Source: Pseudomonadota bacterium (GTDB taxonomy: Bacteria > Pseudomonadota > Gammaproteobacteria > Xanthomonadales > Xanthomonadaceae). From it: DNA of 7,876 nucleotides. The notes beneath the pieces were generated by a model. That model was not told the origin of the DNA. It did not search any database and saw only the letters and a list, made by a program, of their open reading frames with translations. Made by a program: the position numbers and the translations under genes. The DNA lies in contig JAFAFD010000286.1 in assembly GCA_023423675.1 (NCBI GenBank), positions 1 through 7,876 of the forward strand, in the 5' to 3' direction. Every line of letters starts with the position of its first letter. Positions within the stretch are counted from its first letter, which is position 1. Shown one piece after another: positions 1-6,120 of this stretch.

Positions 1-9
1 ACTCTACCC

Positions 10-35
10 CGCCGGGTCCCCATCAAATCCCGGCG
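10..35 (-). terminator. Weak stem-loop after the DUF3106 gene
   Basis: A 7-bp inverted repeat (CGCCGGG at 10-16 and CCCGGCG at 29-35) encloses a 12-base loop. It lies about 30 bases beyond the stop codon of the minus-strand DUF3106 gene, where a transcript end would be expected. No T-run follows on the minus strand, so it is not a classic intrinsic terminator. It may only protect the mRNA 3' end or be chance in GC-rich DNA. Nothing else was recognised in 1-67. Confidence 0.25.
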
Positions 36-67
36 ATTTCCCAGCAAGTACCCGTCGAGCACCTGCG

Positions 68-643
68 TTACTGACCGGCCTGGTGCTTGAGCCAAGCGTC
101 GCGTTCGGCGGCCGGCACGGCGAGGAAGGCGCTGCGCACGGCATCGCGTTCCTGCGGCGGGGTGCGCTGGGCCACCAGCGTCAATTGCGTCAACTGCGCG
201 GGGCTGAGCTGGCGCAGCGCGGCCAGTGCGGCCTCGCGCTGCTCCGGCGGCACCAGGCCGAACAGGCCGTGCAGCTTGGGGAACTGCATGCCCAGCTGCG
301 GCCCCAGCCGCCAGCCGTCGCGGAAGGACTGGTCCTGGGCCTGGAACTGCTCGCGCAGGCGCTGCTGCTGTTCGGCCGGCAGCGCGGCAAAGCGGGCGGC
401 CGCCTGGCGGATGCGTTCACGCTCGCCCTCCGGCAACGCCTTCAACGACGCATAGTCGGCACGACGCTGGCGCTGCTGCTCCGGGCTGAGCTGGGCAAAG
501 GCAGCGGGCGAACGCGTATCGGCCACCGGCGCCGGCGCTGCACCGGGCGCTGCCGGTGGCAGCGGTACTTCCAGCGAGGGCGGCGCGGCGGCCAGCGACA
601 ACGGCAGGGCCAGCAGCGCGCTGGCAAGCAGGAATTTATTCAT
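68..643 (-). CDS. Secreted DUF3106 family protein
   Basis: The product has 191 residues. The N-terminus (MNKFLLASALLALPLSLAAA) is a typical Sec signal peptide, with cleavage probably near residue 20. A Pro/Ala-rich stretch (21-45) follows, then a helical, Gln/Arg/Glu-rich domain (about 50-187). That domain repeats a pattern of Leu-Ser/Pro, a charged pair, a spaced Arg and a hydrophobic residue (LSPEQQRQR 52-60, LPEGERERI 70-78, LPAEQQQRL 88-96, LSPAQLTQL 146-154). This pattern and the length fit the DUF3106 family, whose biochemical function is unknown; a periplasmic location is inferred. The start at 643 was chosen because only this Met gives a signal peptide; the reading frame extends further upstream but is then antisense-like. 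The ATG lies inside the end of the upstream gene (ATGAATAA, start and stop overlapping by 8 bases), so translational coupling is likely. In other proteobacteria DUF3106 genes lie beside ECF sigma and DUF3619 genes, matching the neighbour here. The family call is from pattern recall, without a profile search. Confidence 0.85.
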   Translation of the reverse strand: MNKFLLASALLALPLSLAAAPPSLEVPLPPAAPGAAPAPVADTRSPAAFAQLSPEQQRQRRADYASLKALPEGERERIRQAAARFAALPAEQQQRLREQFQAQDQSFRDGWRLGPQLGMQFPKLHGLFGLVPPEQREAALAALRQLSPAQLTQLTLVAQRTPPQERDAVRSAFLAVPAAERDAWLKHQAGQ

Positions 644-1634
644 CGGCAGCAGCGGTTTCCAGCGCGGCACCGACCGGCTCGGGGCGGGTCGGCTTGGGTT
701 CGGATTCATCCACCGGCAGCGGGCCGCCCGCGGCGCTCCACGCATACAGGTCGGCGTCGGCGGCCAGCGGATAGTCGCGGTCGGCCAGCATGGCGGCGTC
801 CTCGGCCGCGTGGCCATCGGCGGCAGCGGTCGGCTGTACCTCGCTGGCCGGCAGGGATTCAACGGTGACCGGGCCGGACTCGGCGACCACGCCCTCCGGC
901 AGCGGCGCATCGCTGGCCGTCGCGTGGTGCTGCCAGTAGCGCCAGCCCAGGGCGGCCGCCAGCAGTACCGCCACCGTCACCAGCAGGATGACCGGGCCGC
1001 GCCAGCGCGACGCACCGCTGTTGGGGCGCCGGCGCTTGGGCGCGCTGCGCTCGTCGCGCTCCGGCGTGCGCCAGCTGGCGGTAGGAGGCTGGTTGTTCGT
1101 GGCCGGTGCCGAGGGCTGCTGCAGCTGCTGCAGGCGCTTGGCCGGCAGATCGCGGATGCGCAGCTGCACCTGCTCGGCCAGGCCGCGCCACGCCGCGGCG
1201 TCGGGCTGGCCGTGGGCGTCGCGCGGGCAGGCGGCGGCCAGCAGCTGCTGGTAGCCGTCTTCATCGATATCCAGCACACGGGTGGCGATGCCTTCATCCA
1301 GGCTGCCACCGACCCGCAGCAGCAGGGCCAGGCGCGGCAGCGGCGGCATCTCGCCCAGGGCGGCCAGCGACGGCGGCCACTGCCCGGCGGCCGGCTCGCG
1401 CAGCGCCTGGCGCTGGCCCAGCAGGGTCCAGAAACGGGTCGGCCACTGCGCCATCGGCAGGTCGCTGGCCACCGCGGAGAAAGCGCGCATCACCGCGACC
1501 AGGGTCTGCTCGGCGCGGGCGGGGTCACCGCACTGCAGCTCGGCAACCACCAGCGCGCGGCGTTCGACGCCACGCAGGAACGCCGACAGCGCGCCGGCCG
1601 CGGTCGAGGAAACAGGGGCGGGCACAGCCGTCAT
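636..1634 (-). CDS. Membrane-anchored degenerate ECF sigma-like / DUF3619-like protein
   Basis: The product has 332 residues. Residues 19-75 (FLRGVERRA, AEL, WPTRFWTLL) follow the pattern of region 2 of ECF sigma factors of the FLxGVERRA type. Residues 96-135 (PPLPRLALLLRV, LDEGIATRVLDIDEDGY) resemble region 4. The basic DNA-contacting end of region 2 is missing and the region 4 recognition helix lacks its usual Arg residues, so promoter binding is doubtful. A basic linker (about 195-212: KRRRPNSGASRWRG) precedes one transmembrane helix (about 213-231). The tail ends in an acidic segment (EDAAMLADRDYPLAADADLYAW, about 278-299, read in two parts) that recalls the C-terminus of DUF3619 proteins. 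Inference: sigma-like and anti-sigma-like parts fused in one inner-membrane protein, N-terminus cytoplasmic. The ATG at 1634 has a GGAG ribosome site 6 bases upstream (complement of 1641-1644). The stop overlaps the start of the DUF3106 gene. The coding call is firm; the domain assignment is moderate. Confidence 0.8.
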   Translation of the reverse strand: MTAVPAPVSSTAAGALSAFLRGVERRALVVAELQCGDPARAEQTLVAVMRAFSAVASDLPMAQWPTRFWTLLGQRQALREPAAGQWPPSLAALGEMPPLPRLALLLRVGGSLDEGIATRVLDIDEDGYQQLLAAACPRDAHGQPDAAAWRGLAEQVQLRIRDLPAKRLQQLQQPSAPATNNQPPTASWRTPERDERSAPKRRRPNSGASRWRGPVILLVTVAVLLAAALGWRYWQHHATASDAPLPEGVVAESGPVTVESLPASEVQPTAAADGHAAEDAAMLADRDYPLAADADLYAWSAAGGPLPVDESEPKPTRPEPVGAALETAAADE

Positions 1635-1658
1635 CGGTTACTCCAAAGGTCTGCGGGC

Positions 1659-1664
1659 ATGATA
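1659..1664 (-). promoter_or_regulatory. Possible -10 element of the sigma-like/DUF3106 operon
   Basis: Read on the minus strand this is TATCAT, four of six matches to TATAAT. It lies 24 bases before the ATG and would give a short leader carrying the GGAG ribosome site. No convincing -35 hexamer is visible at the usual distance, so this is a weak call. Confidence 0.25.
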
Positions 1665-1801
1665 GCGGCAGCCCATCGACGGCCGGCAGGACTTGCGCCC
1701 ACGGGCACTTCGTGCTGCAGGTTGTGCACAGCATCAATGCGGTCCCCGGCCGAATCGTTGTGAAGCCGCGGACTCACCTTGTTTCAGCAATGTTTCACAG
1801 T

Positions 1802-1814
1802 CAAGTTATTGATT
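1802..1814 (-). promoter_or_regulatory. Consensus IHF binding site
   Basis: On the minus strand the sequence is AATCAATAACTTG, an exact match to the IHF core consensus WATCAANNNNTTR, set in AT-rich DNA as IHF prefers. It lies about 100 bases from the DnaA box pair. IHF bends DNA and is a partner of DnaA at oriC, datA and DARS sites in E. coli. A short consensus match can be chance, but both the match and the context are good. Confidence 0.45.
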
Positions 1815-1911
1815 TTATTGATGTTTTAAGTATGGCTATTTTTTGACCAACCCGAGTGTAAAGCCGTCGCCATCGGCCTCACACGCTCCCGCCGACCGGT
1901 AACGCACAACG

Positions 1912-1934
1912 TTATCCACAGAAGATGTGGATAA
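1912..1934. promoter_or_regulatory. Convergent pair of perfect DnaA boxes
   Basis: TTATCCACA (1912-1920) and its exact reverse complement TGTGGATAA (1926-1934) are separated by GAAGA. Each 9-mer is the high-affinity DnaA box (TTATNCACA with C, as in E. coli R1-type sites). Weaker boxes with one mismatch to TTWTNCACA are TGTTTCACA (1791-1799) and TTGTGCACA (1722-1730). The pair ends 114 bases before the priA ATG. It may be a DnaA operator controlling priA, or part of a DnaA titration or reactivation locus. The inverted repeat could instead be an operator for another dimeric regulator. Confidence 0.6.
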
Positions 1935-1973
1935 GACTGAATCTCTAATAGCCACCGATATTTAGGTGACATT

Positions 1974-1979
1974 TATGAT
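1974..1979 (+). promoter_or_regulatory. Candidate -10 element upstream of priA
   Basis: TATGAT matches five of six positions of the sigma-70 -10 consensus. It would start transcription near 1986, with the DnaA box pair centred about 60 bases upstream of that point. No good -35 hexamer is seen 16-18 bases upstream. It overlaps a possible leader ORF that begins at 1975, so the two readings exclude each other. Confidence 0.3.
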
Positions 1980-2036
1980 TGCGCGGCAGGCGCGGGCGGC
2001 GTGATCGCCTCTGCCATCGGCCCCCGCCCCGCCCGT

Positions 2037-2042
2037 TACACT
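2037..2042 (+). promoter_or_regulatory. Candidate -10 element placing +1 at the priA ATG
   Basis: TACACT lies 6 bases before the ATG at 2049, the spacing expected for a transcript that begins at or next to the start codon (leaderless). No Shine-Dalgarno sequence precedes this ATG, which agrees with such a start. A -35 hexamer at normal spacing is not evident. Confidence 0.3.
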
Positions 2043-2048
2043 GCCCCG

Positions 2049-4226
2049 ATGCTCGACCCCATCCCGACCCTGCAGGTCGCCCTGCCCGTCCCGCTGCCGC
2101 GCCTGTTCGACTACCTGCCCCCGGAAGGTCCGGGCCCGGCCGTACCGGTCGGCTGCCGCCTGAAGGTGCCGTTCGGCAACCGCGAGCTGGTGGGGATGGT
2201 GGCCGGCCACGGCCAGGTGGACGACGGCCAGGGCCTGCGCCAGGCGCTGGCCTGGTGCGATCCGCAGCCGCTGCTGCAGGGTGAGCTGTGGCAGAGCCTG
2301 CAGTGGCTGGCCCGCTACACCCATTCACCGTTGGGCGAAGTGGTGAACACCGCCCTGCCCGGCCCGCTGCGGCACGGCGAGGCCCTGCCCGACACCCATC
2401 ACTGGGGCTGGCAGCTGACCGCCGCCGGCCAGGCCCAGCGCGAAAAGCTGCGCGCCGGCACCCGCCCGCGGCAACTGGCCGAACTGCTGGGCGAGGCCGT
2501 GGTCGACGAAGACGTGCTGGGCGCGCGCATGGAGGACTGGCGCACCGCCGCACGCAGCCTGGCCAAGCGCGAGCTGGCCGAGCGCGTGGCCCTGAGCGTG
2601 GCACCGCAACATGCGCAGCCCCTGCCCGGCCCCACCCTCAACCCGGAACAGGCCGAAGCCGTGGCCGCGATCACCGCAGCCGACGGTTTCCATGCCTTCC
2701 TGCTGGACGGGGTGACCGGCAGCGGCAAGACCGAGGTCTACCTGCAGGCGATCATCCACTGCCTGGCGCAGGGGAAACAGGCGCTGGTGCTGGTGCCGGA
2801 AATCGGCCTGACCCCGCAGACCCTGTCGCGCTTCCGTGGCCGCCTCGGCATCGCGGTGCATGCGCTGCATTCGGGCTTGAACGACAACGAGCGCGCGCGC
2901 GTCTGGGCCGCGGCCTCGCGCGGCGAAGCGCGGGTGATCGTCGGCACCCGGTCGGCGGTGTTCACCCCGCTGCCGCAGGCCGGCCTGCTGATCGTCGACG
3001 AGGAACACGATGGCAGCTACAAGCAGCAGGACGGCATCCGCTACCACGCCCGCGATTTCGCCCTGGTGCGGGCCAAGGCGCTGGGCATCCCGGTGCTGCT
3101 GGGCAGCGCCACGCCCTCGCTGGAAACCCTGCACAACGCCTATGCCGGCCGCTACACCCACCTGCGCCTGAAGCAGCGCGCCGGTGATGCACGGCCGCCC
3201 CGCGTGCGCATCCTCGATGTGCGCAAGCGGCCGCTGCACGATGGCCTCTCCGCCGATGTGCTGGCCGGTATCGGCGAACACCTGCAGCGTGGCCAGCAGG
3301 TGCTGGTGTTCAAGAACCGCCGTGGCTACGCGCCGGTACTGCTGTGCCACGACTGCGGCTGGACCGCGCCATGCCAGCGCTGCGATGCGCCGATGACCGT
3401 GCATGGCGGTGGCCGTCGCCTGCAGTGCCACCACTGCGGTGCGCGGCAGCCGGCGCCCCTGGCCTGCCCGGCCTGCGGCAGCCTCGCGTTGCAGCCGCAG
3501 GGCATCGGCACCGAGCGCCTGGAAGAGCACCTGGTCAGCGCCTTCGCCAATTACCCGGTGGTGCGCATCGACCGCGGCACCACCTCGCGCCGCGATGCGC
3601 TGGAACAGCAGCTGGCGAAGCTCGGCGACCAGCCCGGCATCCTGGTCGGCACGCAGATCCTGGCCAAGGGCCACGACCTGCCCAAGTTGACCCTGGTGGT
3701 GGTGGTGGGCATCGACGAAGGCCTGTTCTCGGCCGACTTCCGCGCTAGCGAGAAGCTGGCCCAGCAGCTGATCCAGGTGGCCGGCCGCGCTGGTCGCGCG
3801 CGCGATCCCGGCGAGGTCTGGCTGCAGACCCACCACCCGGGGCACCCGTTGCTGGAAACCCTGGTGAGCGGTGGCTACCACCCGTTCGCGCAGGCCGAAT
3901 TGAACCAGCGCCAGGCCGCCGGCTTCCCACCGTTCGCGCACCTGGCGCTGATGCGTGCCGAAGCGCAGCAGCTTGAACATGCCAACGCCTTCCTGCTGGC
4001 GGCGCGGCAACTGCTGGGCGAGCAGAACGTGGTGGAGGCCTATGGGCCGATGCCGGCGCCGATGCCGCGTCGCGCCGGTTACCAGCGCACGCAGCTGCTG
4101 CTGTCCGCGCTGCAGCGGCCGCCGCTGCATGGCGTGCTGGCCCAGCTGGTGCCGCAACTCTACGCGCTGCCGGAGGCGCGCAAGGTGCGCTGGTCGCTGG
4201 ATGTGGATCCGACGGATCTGTATTGA
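2049..4226 (+). CDS. priA: Primosomal protein N' (replication restart helicase PriA)
   Basis: PriA is a 3'-5' superfamily 2 DNA helicase that recognises abandoned replication forks and D-loops and starts reloading of DnaB in the cytoplasm. The product has 725 residues, close to the 732 of E. coli PriA. The N-terminal 3'BD-type domain starts at VALPVPLPRLFDYLPP (10-25). The helicase core shows Walker A GVTGSGKT (221-228), motif II DEEH (317-320), motif III GSATPS (352-357) and motif VI QVAGRAGR (576-583). Eight cysteines (433, 436, 442, 445, 460, 463, 473, 476) form the two-zinc insertion. GTQILAKGHD (534-543) precedes motif VI. No key residue is missing. The frame is open back to a GTG at 2001 (741 residues), but the ATG at 2049 places the conserved N-terminus at residue 10, as in relatives. 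No ribosome site is visible before 2049; TACACT just upstream suggests a leaderless mRNA. Two DnaA boxes lie upstream. The gene converges with the GST gene. Confidence 0.97.
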   Translation: MLDPIPTLQVALPVPLPRLFDYLPPEGPGPAVPVGCRLKVPFGNRELVGMVAGHGQVDDGQGLRQALAWCDPQPLLQGELWQSLQWLARYTHSPLGEVVNTALPGPLRHGEALPDTHHWGWQLTAAGQAQREKLRAGTRPRQLAELLGEAVVDEDVLGARMEDWRTAARSLAKRELAERVALSVAPQHAQPLPGPTLNPEQAEAVAAITAADGFHAFLLDGVTGSGKTEVYLQAIIHCLAQGKQALVLVPEIGLTPQTLSRFRGRLGIAVHALHSGLNDNERARVWAAASRGEARVIVGTRSAVFTPLPQAGLLIVDEEHDGSYKQQDGIRYHARDFALVRAKALGIPVLLGSATPSLETLHNAYAGRYTHLRLKQRAGDARPPRVRILDVRKRPLHDGLSADVLAGIGEHLQRGQQVLVFKNRRGYAPVLLCHDCGWTAPCQRCDAPMTVHGGGRRLQCHHCGARQPAPLACPACGSLALQPQGIGTERLEEHLVSAFANYPVVRIDRGTTSRRDALEQQLAKLGDQPGILVGTQILAKGHDLPKLTLVVVVGIDEGLFSADFRASEKLAQQLIQVAGRAGRARDPGEVWLQTHHPGHPLLETLVSGGYHPFAQAELNQRQAAGFPPFAHLALMRAEAQQLEHANAFLLAARQLLGEQNVVEAYGPMPAPMPRRAGYQRTQLLLSALQRPPLHGVLAQLVPQLYALPEARKVRWSLDVDPTDLY

Positions 4227-4241
4227 GGGGTCTGCCACATC

Positions 4242-4264
4242 CGCCGGGCATGGCCCGGCGCTAC
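4242..4264 (-). repeat. SMAG (GTAG) REP-like element between priA and GST
   Basis: On the minus strand the element reads GTAG (4264-4261), then CGCCGGGC, loop CAT, GCCCGGCG: an 8-bp perfect stem with a 3-base loop. This is the SMAG architecture of Stenotrophomonas. It lies between the convergent 3' ends of priA (stop 4224-4226) and the GST gene (stop 4270-4268). The GTAG head faces the GST gene and begins 3 bases after its stop codon. The hairpin may stabilise or end both transcripts; no T-run is present. Confidence 0.85.
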
Positions 4265-4267
4265 CTC

Positions 4268-4888
4268 TCAGGTCAACGGTGACATCACGCCGCGCTGGTA
4301 CGCCGGGCGCTCGCGCAGGCGCGCATACCAGTCGGCCACGTTCGGCAGGTCGGGGCGCTGGATCGGCAGTTCGAACCAGGCATAGATCAACGAACCCAGC
4401 GGGATGTCGCCCATCGCGAACTTCTCGCCCGACAGCCACGGCTGCCTGGCCAGCGTCTCATCGGCCATCTTCAGGTAATCACCGGCGCGCACGATGGCGG
4501 CGTTGATGCGTGCTTCGTCGCGGTCGGCCGGCGCGGTGCGCATGATGCCCCAGATCAGTTCGGAGTACAGCGCGGCCATCCGCGAGGTGCTCCAGTCCAT
4601 CCACTTCTCGGCCTGCGCGCGTTCCATCGCGTCTTCGGCATACAGCGTGCCCAGCGAATAGCGCGCGCTCAGGTAGCGCACGATGGTGTTCGATTCCCAC
4701 AGCGGCAAGCCGTGGTCTTCGATCACCGGCACCAGGCTGTTGGGGTTCATCGCCACGTATTCGGCCGACTGCGTGCCGCCGTGGCTGCCGCCCACTTCGA
4801 TGGATTCGTACGGCAGCCCGATTTCTTCGGCGCACCACAGCACCTTGCGGACGTTGCTGGAATTGCGGCGGCCCCAGATCTTCAACAT
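4268..4888 (-). CDS. Glutathione S-transferase family protein
   Basis: The product has 206 residues, normal for cytosolic GSTs that conjugate glutathione to electrophiles or reduce them. The thioredoxin-like N-terminal half opens MLKIWGRRNSSNVRKVLW. It has a Ser/Asn cluster at 10-12 where the catalytic residue of theta- or beta-like GSTs lies, the cis-proline in VPVIED (53-58, Pro54), and WESNTIVRYL (64-73), whose Glu-Ser pair contacts the gamma-glutamyl group. The helical C-terminal half includes FAMGDIPLGSLIYAWF (157-172) with the N-capping-box type Asp161. The substrate cannot be told from sequence. The start at 4888 was chosen because the fold begins there and AGGGA stands about 9 bases upstream; a longer frame to 4954 adds 22 residues without GST character. 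The gene is divergent from the 63-aa membrane protein (79-base gap) and converges on priA. The SMAG hairpin follows its stop after 3 bases. Confidence 0.93.
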   Translation of the reverse strand: MLKIWGRRNSSNVRKVLWCAEEIGLPYESIEVGGSHGGTQSAEYVAMNPNSLVPVIEDHGLPLWESNTIVRYLSARYSLGTLYAEDAMERAQAEKWMDWSTSRMAALYSELIWGIMRTAPADRDEARINAAIVRAGDYLKMADETLARQPWLSGEKFAMGDIPLGSLIYAWFELPIQRPDLPNVADWYARLRERPAYQRGVMSPLT

Positions 4889-4967
4889 TGCGGATTTCCC
4901 TGCCTGCAGCGGTGCGCCCAGGTGGCGCGGAAACGCTACGATACGCCCATCCACAGGGAGAGACGAC

Positions 4968-5159
4968 GTGACTGCATGGGATGCTTTTAACTACGTTCTG
5001 CTGGCAGCAGGGCTGGTGATGCTGGTGCTGGGCTACCGACGTTCCAGCCGCAACCAGCTGCTGTGCGCCGGGCTGTTGCTGCTGGCCTTCAACGGCGTCG
5101 AGGATTTCGCCGCCGGGTTTGCCGACGGCCATGCGGGTTCGGATGCGCGGGTGATCTGA
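4968..5159 (+). CDS. Small two-helix membrane protein, unknown function
   Basis: The product has 63 residues and starts at GTG. The ribosome site AGGGAGA (4955-4961) is 6 bases from the GTG, a strong and well-spaced match that decides the start. Two hydrophobic helices are visible, about residues 7-23 (FNYVLLAAGLVMLVLGY) and 30-44. A basic turn between them (RRSSRN, 24-29) should lie in the cytoplasm by the positive-inside rule, putting both ends outside. The tail is polar and acidic. I do not recognise the family. A TACGAT hexamer at 4937-4942 could be its -10. It is divergent from the GST gene and converges on the NYN gene, with the repeat array beginning 12 bases after its stop. The frame could be chance, but the ribosome site and the clean helix-turn-helix topology argue for a real gene. 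Confidence 0.65.
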   Translation: MTAWDAFNYVLLAAGLVMLVLGYRRSSRNQLLCAGLLLLAFNGVEDFAAGFADGHAGSDARVI

Positions 5160-5171
5160 ATCACGGCGTCG

Positions 5172-5311
5172 ATATGCCGGCCAGCGGCCGGCACTACCGG
5201 TTTTTCCGATATGCCGGCCAGCGGCCGGCACTACCGGCCTTTCTGATATGCCGGCCAGCGGCCGGCACTACCGGTCTTTCTGATATGCCGGCCAGCGGCC
5301 GGCACTACCGG
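5172..5311 (-). repeat. Tandem array of four SMAG (GTAG) elements
   Basis: Four copies have their palindromes at 5175-5193, 5212-5230, 5249-5267 and 5286-5304, an exact 37-base period. On the minus strand each reads GTAG, TGCCGGCC, loop GCT, GGCCGGCA, then ATAT. The 29-base core (ATAT through CCGG on the plus strand) is identical in all four; the 8-base spacers are similar and T-rich (TTTTTCCG, CCTTTCTG, TCTTTCTG), so tandem duplication is the simplest origin. The array fills the gap between convergent 3' ends. The last copy's CTAC (5305-5308) supplies the TAG stop of the NYN gene. It may block read-through in both directions. Confidence 0.9.
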
Positions 5312-6081
5312 TTCTTCTTCGGCAGCGCGCGCACGTAGGACGATTTGCCGTCCTTCTTCAGCTCGAACAGGCCGATGGCCGCCAGCAGGTCGCTGAGCTT
5401 GCCGTAGCCATAGTTGCGCGGGTCGAATGAGGCCTGATTGCCGATCTGGCTGCCGACCGGGCCCAGGTGTGACCAGCCATCCTCGCCCTCGGCCGCCGAT
5501 ACCGCACGCCGCAGCATCTTTACCAGGCGCGTGTCATTGCGCAGTTCAGCACTGTTCTTGCGCGGGCGCACTTCATCACTGGCCACCTGCCCGCTGGGCG
5601 CCTGCCCGGCCTCGGCCTCGACGTCGGGCACGCTGGCGTGGGTCTGGCCCAGGGCTTCCAGGTAGGTGAACTTGGAGCAGGCGTTGACGAAGGGCTCGGG
5701 CGTCTTCTTCTCGCCGAAGCCATACACCTTCACGCCATCGGTCAGCAGGCGCATCACCATCGGGGTGAAGTCGGCATCGCTGGAGACGATGGCGAAACCA
5801 TCGAGGTTGCGCGCGTAAAGAAGGTCCATCGCATCGATGACCATGGCCATGTCCGAGGCGTTCTTGCCCTTGCTGTAGGCGAACTGCTGGATCGGGCGAA
5901 TGGCGTACTCGTGCAGCACCGATTCCCAGCCTTTCAGGCGCGGGCTTTTCCAGTTGCCATAGGCACGGCGCACGTTGGCCACGCCGTAGCGGGCGACCTC
6001 GGCCAGGACTTCGTCGATCTTCGAGGCCGGTGCATTGTCGGCGTCGATCAGCAGGGCGATGCGCTTTTCCGGTTCGGACAT
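5305..6081 (-). CDS. NYN (PIN-like) domain protein with C-terminal OST-HTH/LOTUS domain
   Basis: The product has 258 residues. The N-terminal NYN/DUF88 domain (about 6-145) is a PIN-like nuclease fold; its metal-binding acids are visible as LIDADN (Asp13, Asp15), SDMAMVIDAMD (Asp77, Asp83, Asp86) and SSDADF (Asp102, Asp104). A low-complexity linker (about 146-178) leads to an OST-HTH/LOTUS domain (about 183-255) with LGPVGSQIGNQ, FDPRNYGYGKLSDLLAAIGLFEL and a basic end (KKDGKSSYVRALPKKNR). NYN-LOTUS proteins are thought to bind RNA through LOTUS and cut it through NYN; the target here is unknown. All predicted catalytic acids are present, so an active RNase is likely (inference). The start at 6081 follows GAGGAAA with good spacing; an upstream in-frame ATG (near 6123) lacks a ribosome site. 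The TAG stop lies inside a SMAG repeat. The gene is divergent from the NADH dehydrogenase gene, with 108 bases between. Confidence 0.93.
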   Translation of the reverse strand: MSEPEKRIALLIDADNAPASKIDEVLAEVARYGVANVRRAYGNWKSPRLKGWESVLHEYAIRPIQQFAYSKGKNASDMAMVIDAMDLLYARNLDGFAIVSSDADFTPMVMRLLTDGVKVYGFGEKKTPEPFVNACSKFTYLEALGQTHASVPDVEAEAGQAPSGQVASDEVRPRKNSAELRNDTRLVKMLRRAVSAAEGEDGWSHLGPVGSQIGNQASFDPRNYGYGKLSDLLAAIGLFELKKDGKSSYVRALPKKNR

Positions 6082-6120
6082 GGTTTCCTCGGTGGGCTGC
6101 AGGCTGAGCGGAGTATCACC

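Larger units (their letters stand above)
1635..2048. other. Long intergenic region between the sigma-like operon and priA
   Basis: These 414 bases separate divergent genes and hold no convincing protein-coding gene. The first part (to about 1780) has the base composition of the surroundings. A sharply AT-rich core follows: only 9 of the 44 bases at 1801-1844 are G or C. GTTTCA occurs twice, 11 bases apart (1781-1786 and 1792-1797), and a 9-base unit is tandemly repeated (TTATTGATT 1806-1814, TTATTGATG 1815-1823). An IHF consensus site and two perfect DnaA boxes are listed separately. A T6 run at 1839-1844 has no GC stem before it, so it is not a terminator. The region probably carries both divergent promoters. 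Confidence 0.7.

Noticed and set aside
83..868. Plus-strand open frames opposite the DUF3106 and sigma-like genes
   Set aside because: They are Arg/Gly/Ala-rich shadow translations without domains; the minus-strand frames have a signal peptide, a membrane helix and proper ribosome sites.
1831..1844. Intrinsic terminator at the T6 run
   Set aside because: No GC-rich stem precedes the T-run on either strand.
1780..1934. Chromosomal origin oriC
   Set aside because: DnaA boxes, IHF site and AT-rich DNA are present, but there are only two perfect boxes and no dnaA, dnaN, rpmH or gidA nearby. In this group oriC is expected beside dnaA.
1960..1971. 12-base identity to the upstream half of the phage SP6 promoter (ATTTAGGTGACA)
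   Set aside because: The initiation half (CTATAGA) is absent, the flanks are ordinary chromosome and no phage polymerase is seen. The AGGTGA part is better read as a ribosome site. Probably coincidence.
2325..4439. 704-codon open frame antisense to priA
   Set aside because: It is a shadow of high-GC codon bias; it has no recognisable domain, and priA on the other strand is certain.
5172..5311. CRISPR-like array (29-base repeats, regular spacing)
   Set aside because: Spacers are only 8 bases and similar to each other, the repeats are REP-type GTAG palindromes, and no cas gene is present.
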